Shown in pieces: positions 63,371 through 64,000 of a stretch of DNA of 64,000 nucleotides; the stretch's first letter is position 1, and every line of letters begins with the position of its first letter. The position numbers were made by a program, and so were the translations under genes. This DNA is from Bacteroidota bacterium (GTDB lineage Bacteria > Bacteroidota > Bacteroidia > UKL13-3), in assembly GCA_947464275.1 (NCBI GenBank), contig CANHVU010000019.1, forward strand, positions 1 to 64,000, read 5' to 3'. The notes below the pieces were generated by a model that worked only from the letters and a program-made list of their open reading frames with translations, did no database searches and had not been told where the DNA came from.

Positions 63371-64000
63371 TTATAATTTTCTTGGTGTTTTTATTGGAAA
63401 TATTGCTTTGGGTGGTTTTGATGTAAATTTCAATCCAAAACAATACCTTAAACTAATCTCATGCGAGCCAGAACTATATGAAATAATATCACTTGTAATT
63501 AAATCATAGCTATACATTAACTGTAGAGGATTTACAGAATTTGAAAAAAAGTTATAACCTGCCAATATTGAAAATTCTTGAGGTGTTCTGTATGAAACTC
63601 CACCAATTAATTTTTGTTGGTATTCTGCCAAACAGTTTAAATCAAAACTATGTTTTACACCATCTGTTTTGTACATAATATTGGGCTTTAAATCAATAGT
63701 TCCTAATTGATAAGTAGCACCAGTCATTAAATAGTAGTGTCTATCTTGATAGGCTTTACCACTGTATCCATCTTTATCTAATTTTACTACAGGACTATTG
63801 ATGTGTAAGGTTGATGCACCAAAATAAAAATCGTTGAAAATACTTAATTGAGGCATGGTATAATAAACTCCAAAATCTAAATTAAGGGCATTTCCAGTAA
63901 TATCTCCGGTTGGAATCAATGGATCTCCCGGATCAATTGCAACTAATTTTGAACCATTCAAACCTTTTTGAACAATACCTACACCTACACCTCCTGCCAA
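63371..64000 (-). CDS. PorP/SprF family T9SS membrane protein, partial
   Basis: The gene continues beyond the right edge; 209 C-terminal residues are in the window. The sequence is barrel-like: NLDFGVYYTMPQLSIFNDFYFGASTLHINSP, then HYYLMTGATYQLGTIDLKPNIMYK and GVSYRTPQEFSILAGYNFFSNSVNPLQLMYSYDL, ending in EISLRYCFGLKF. This matches the PorP/SprF family, which is often next to gldKLMN and helps anchor or secrete surface proteins. The full length is usually about 300 residues, so roughly 100 are missing. It ends 120 bases before gldK. Confidence 0.88.
   Translation of the reverse strand: MAGGVGVGIVQKGLNGSKLVAIDPGDPLIPTGDITGNALNLDFGVYYTMPQLSIFNDFYFGASTLHINSPVVKLDKDGYSGKAYQDRHYYLMTGATYQLGTIDLKPNIMYKTDGVKHSFDLNCLAEYQQKLIGGVSYRTPQEFSILAGYNFFSNSVNPLQLMYSYDLITSDIISYSSGSHEISLRYCFGLKFTSKPPKAIFPIKTPRKL

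Noticed and set aside
1-64000. tRNA, rRNA, CRISPR or phage genes
   Set aside because: I scanned the intergenic regions for tRNA T-loop motifs and regularly spaced repeats and saw none that hold up.

Overview
The window is AT-rich chromosomal DNA from a member of the Bacteroidota. The evidence is a complete gldK-gldL-gldM-gldN cluster with a PorP/SprF-like gene (type IX secretion, T9SS), at least three secreted proteins with T9SS-type C-terminal sorting domains, a Bacteroidota-style cytochrome oxidase operon, lipoprotein signals, and promoters of the TTTG-N19-TAnnTTTG type. The order cannot be fixed from sequence reading alone. I saw no tRNA, rRNA, CRISPR array, transposase or phage gene.

Layout. 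(1) 1-2060: the tail of a T9SS type B substrate, then rimP-nusA behind a leader hairpin. infB does not follow; a terminator does. (2) 2077-10605: a secreted clan-A-like glycosidase, a lipoprotein methionine sulfoxide reductase B, a hybrid histidine kinase coupled to a GT4 glycosyltransferase, and feoAB iron(II) uptake. (3) 10606-13833: a Fic AMP-transferase gene with a palindromic operator candidate, flanked by imperfect direct repeats and preceded by two hairpins with the same loop. Next is an FAD oxidoreductase whose ORF carries an in-frame palindromic repeat. (4) 14412-16920: an APC transporter overlapping a PagL-like lipid A deacylase. (5) 17021-27285: a glycosylation island of two DPM1-like GT2 enzymes, four GT-C/ArnT-like enzymes, another polytopic protein and a methyltransferase. 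One ArnT-like gene lies between direct repeats that come from the 3' end of its neighbour.

(6) 27298-36643: a GT51 transglycosylase, ribosome recycling factor, a GtrB-like GT2, a DUF2147 protein and two large secreted T9SS-type proteins. (7) 36897-45867: the aa3-type oxidase operon (COX2, COX1, hairpin, ctaA, ctaB, two COX3-family subunits, COX4-like, SCO, DUF420, DMT exporter). (8) 46083-49498: a three-gene envelope operon ending in a PEGA/trypsin-like protease; this is the least explained unit. (9) 49633-56900: a DUF4403 lipoprotein, a KirBac-like channel, a CorA transporter, a large T9SS type B protein and ComB. (10) 57120-64000: metK, a gene-free stretch with pseudoknot-like structure, and the T9SS core genes on the minus strand.

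The window is mostly housekeeping and envelope functions. Best targets for a second look: the direct-repeat-flanked ArnT gene, the repeat inserted inside the FAD oxidoreductase, the Fic module with its operator and flanking repeats, the rimP leader hairpin, the PEGA-protease operon and the structured region after metK.
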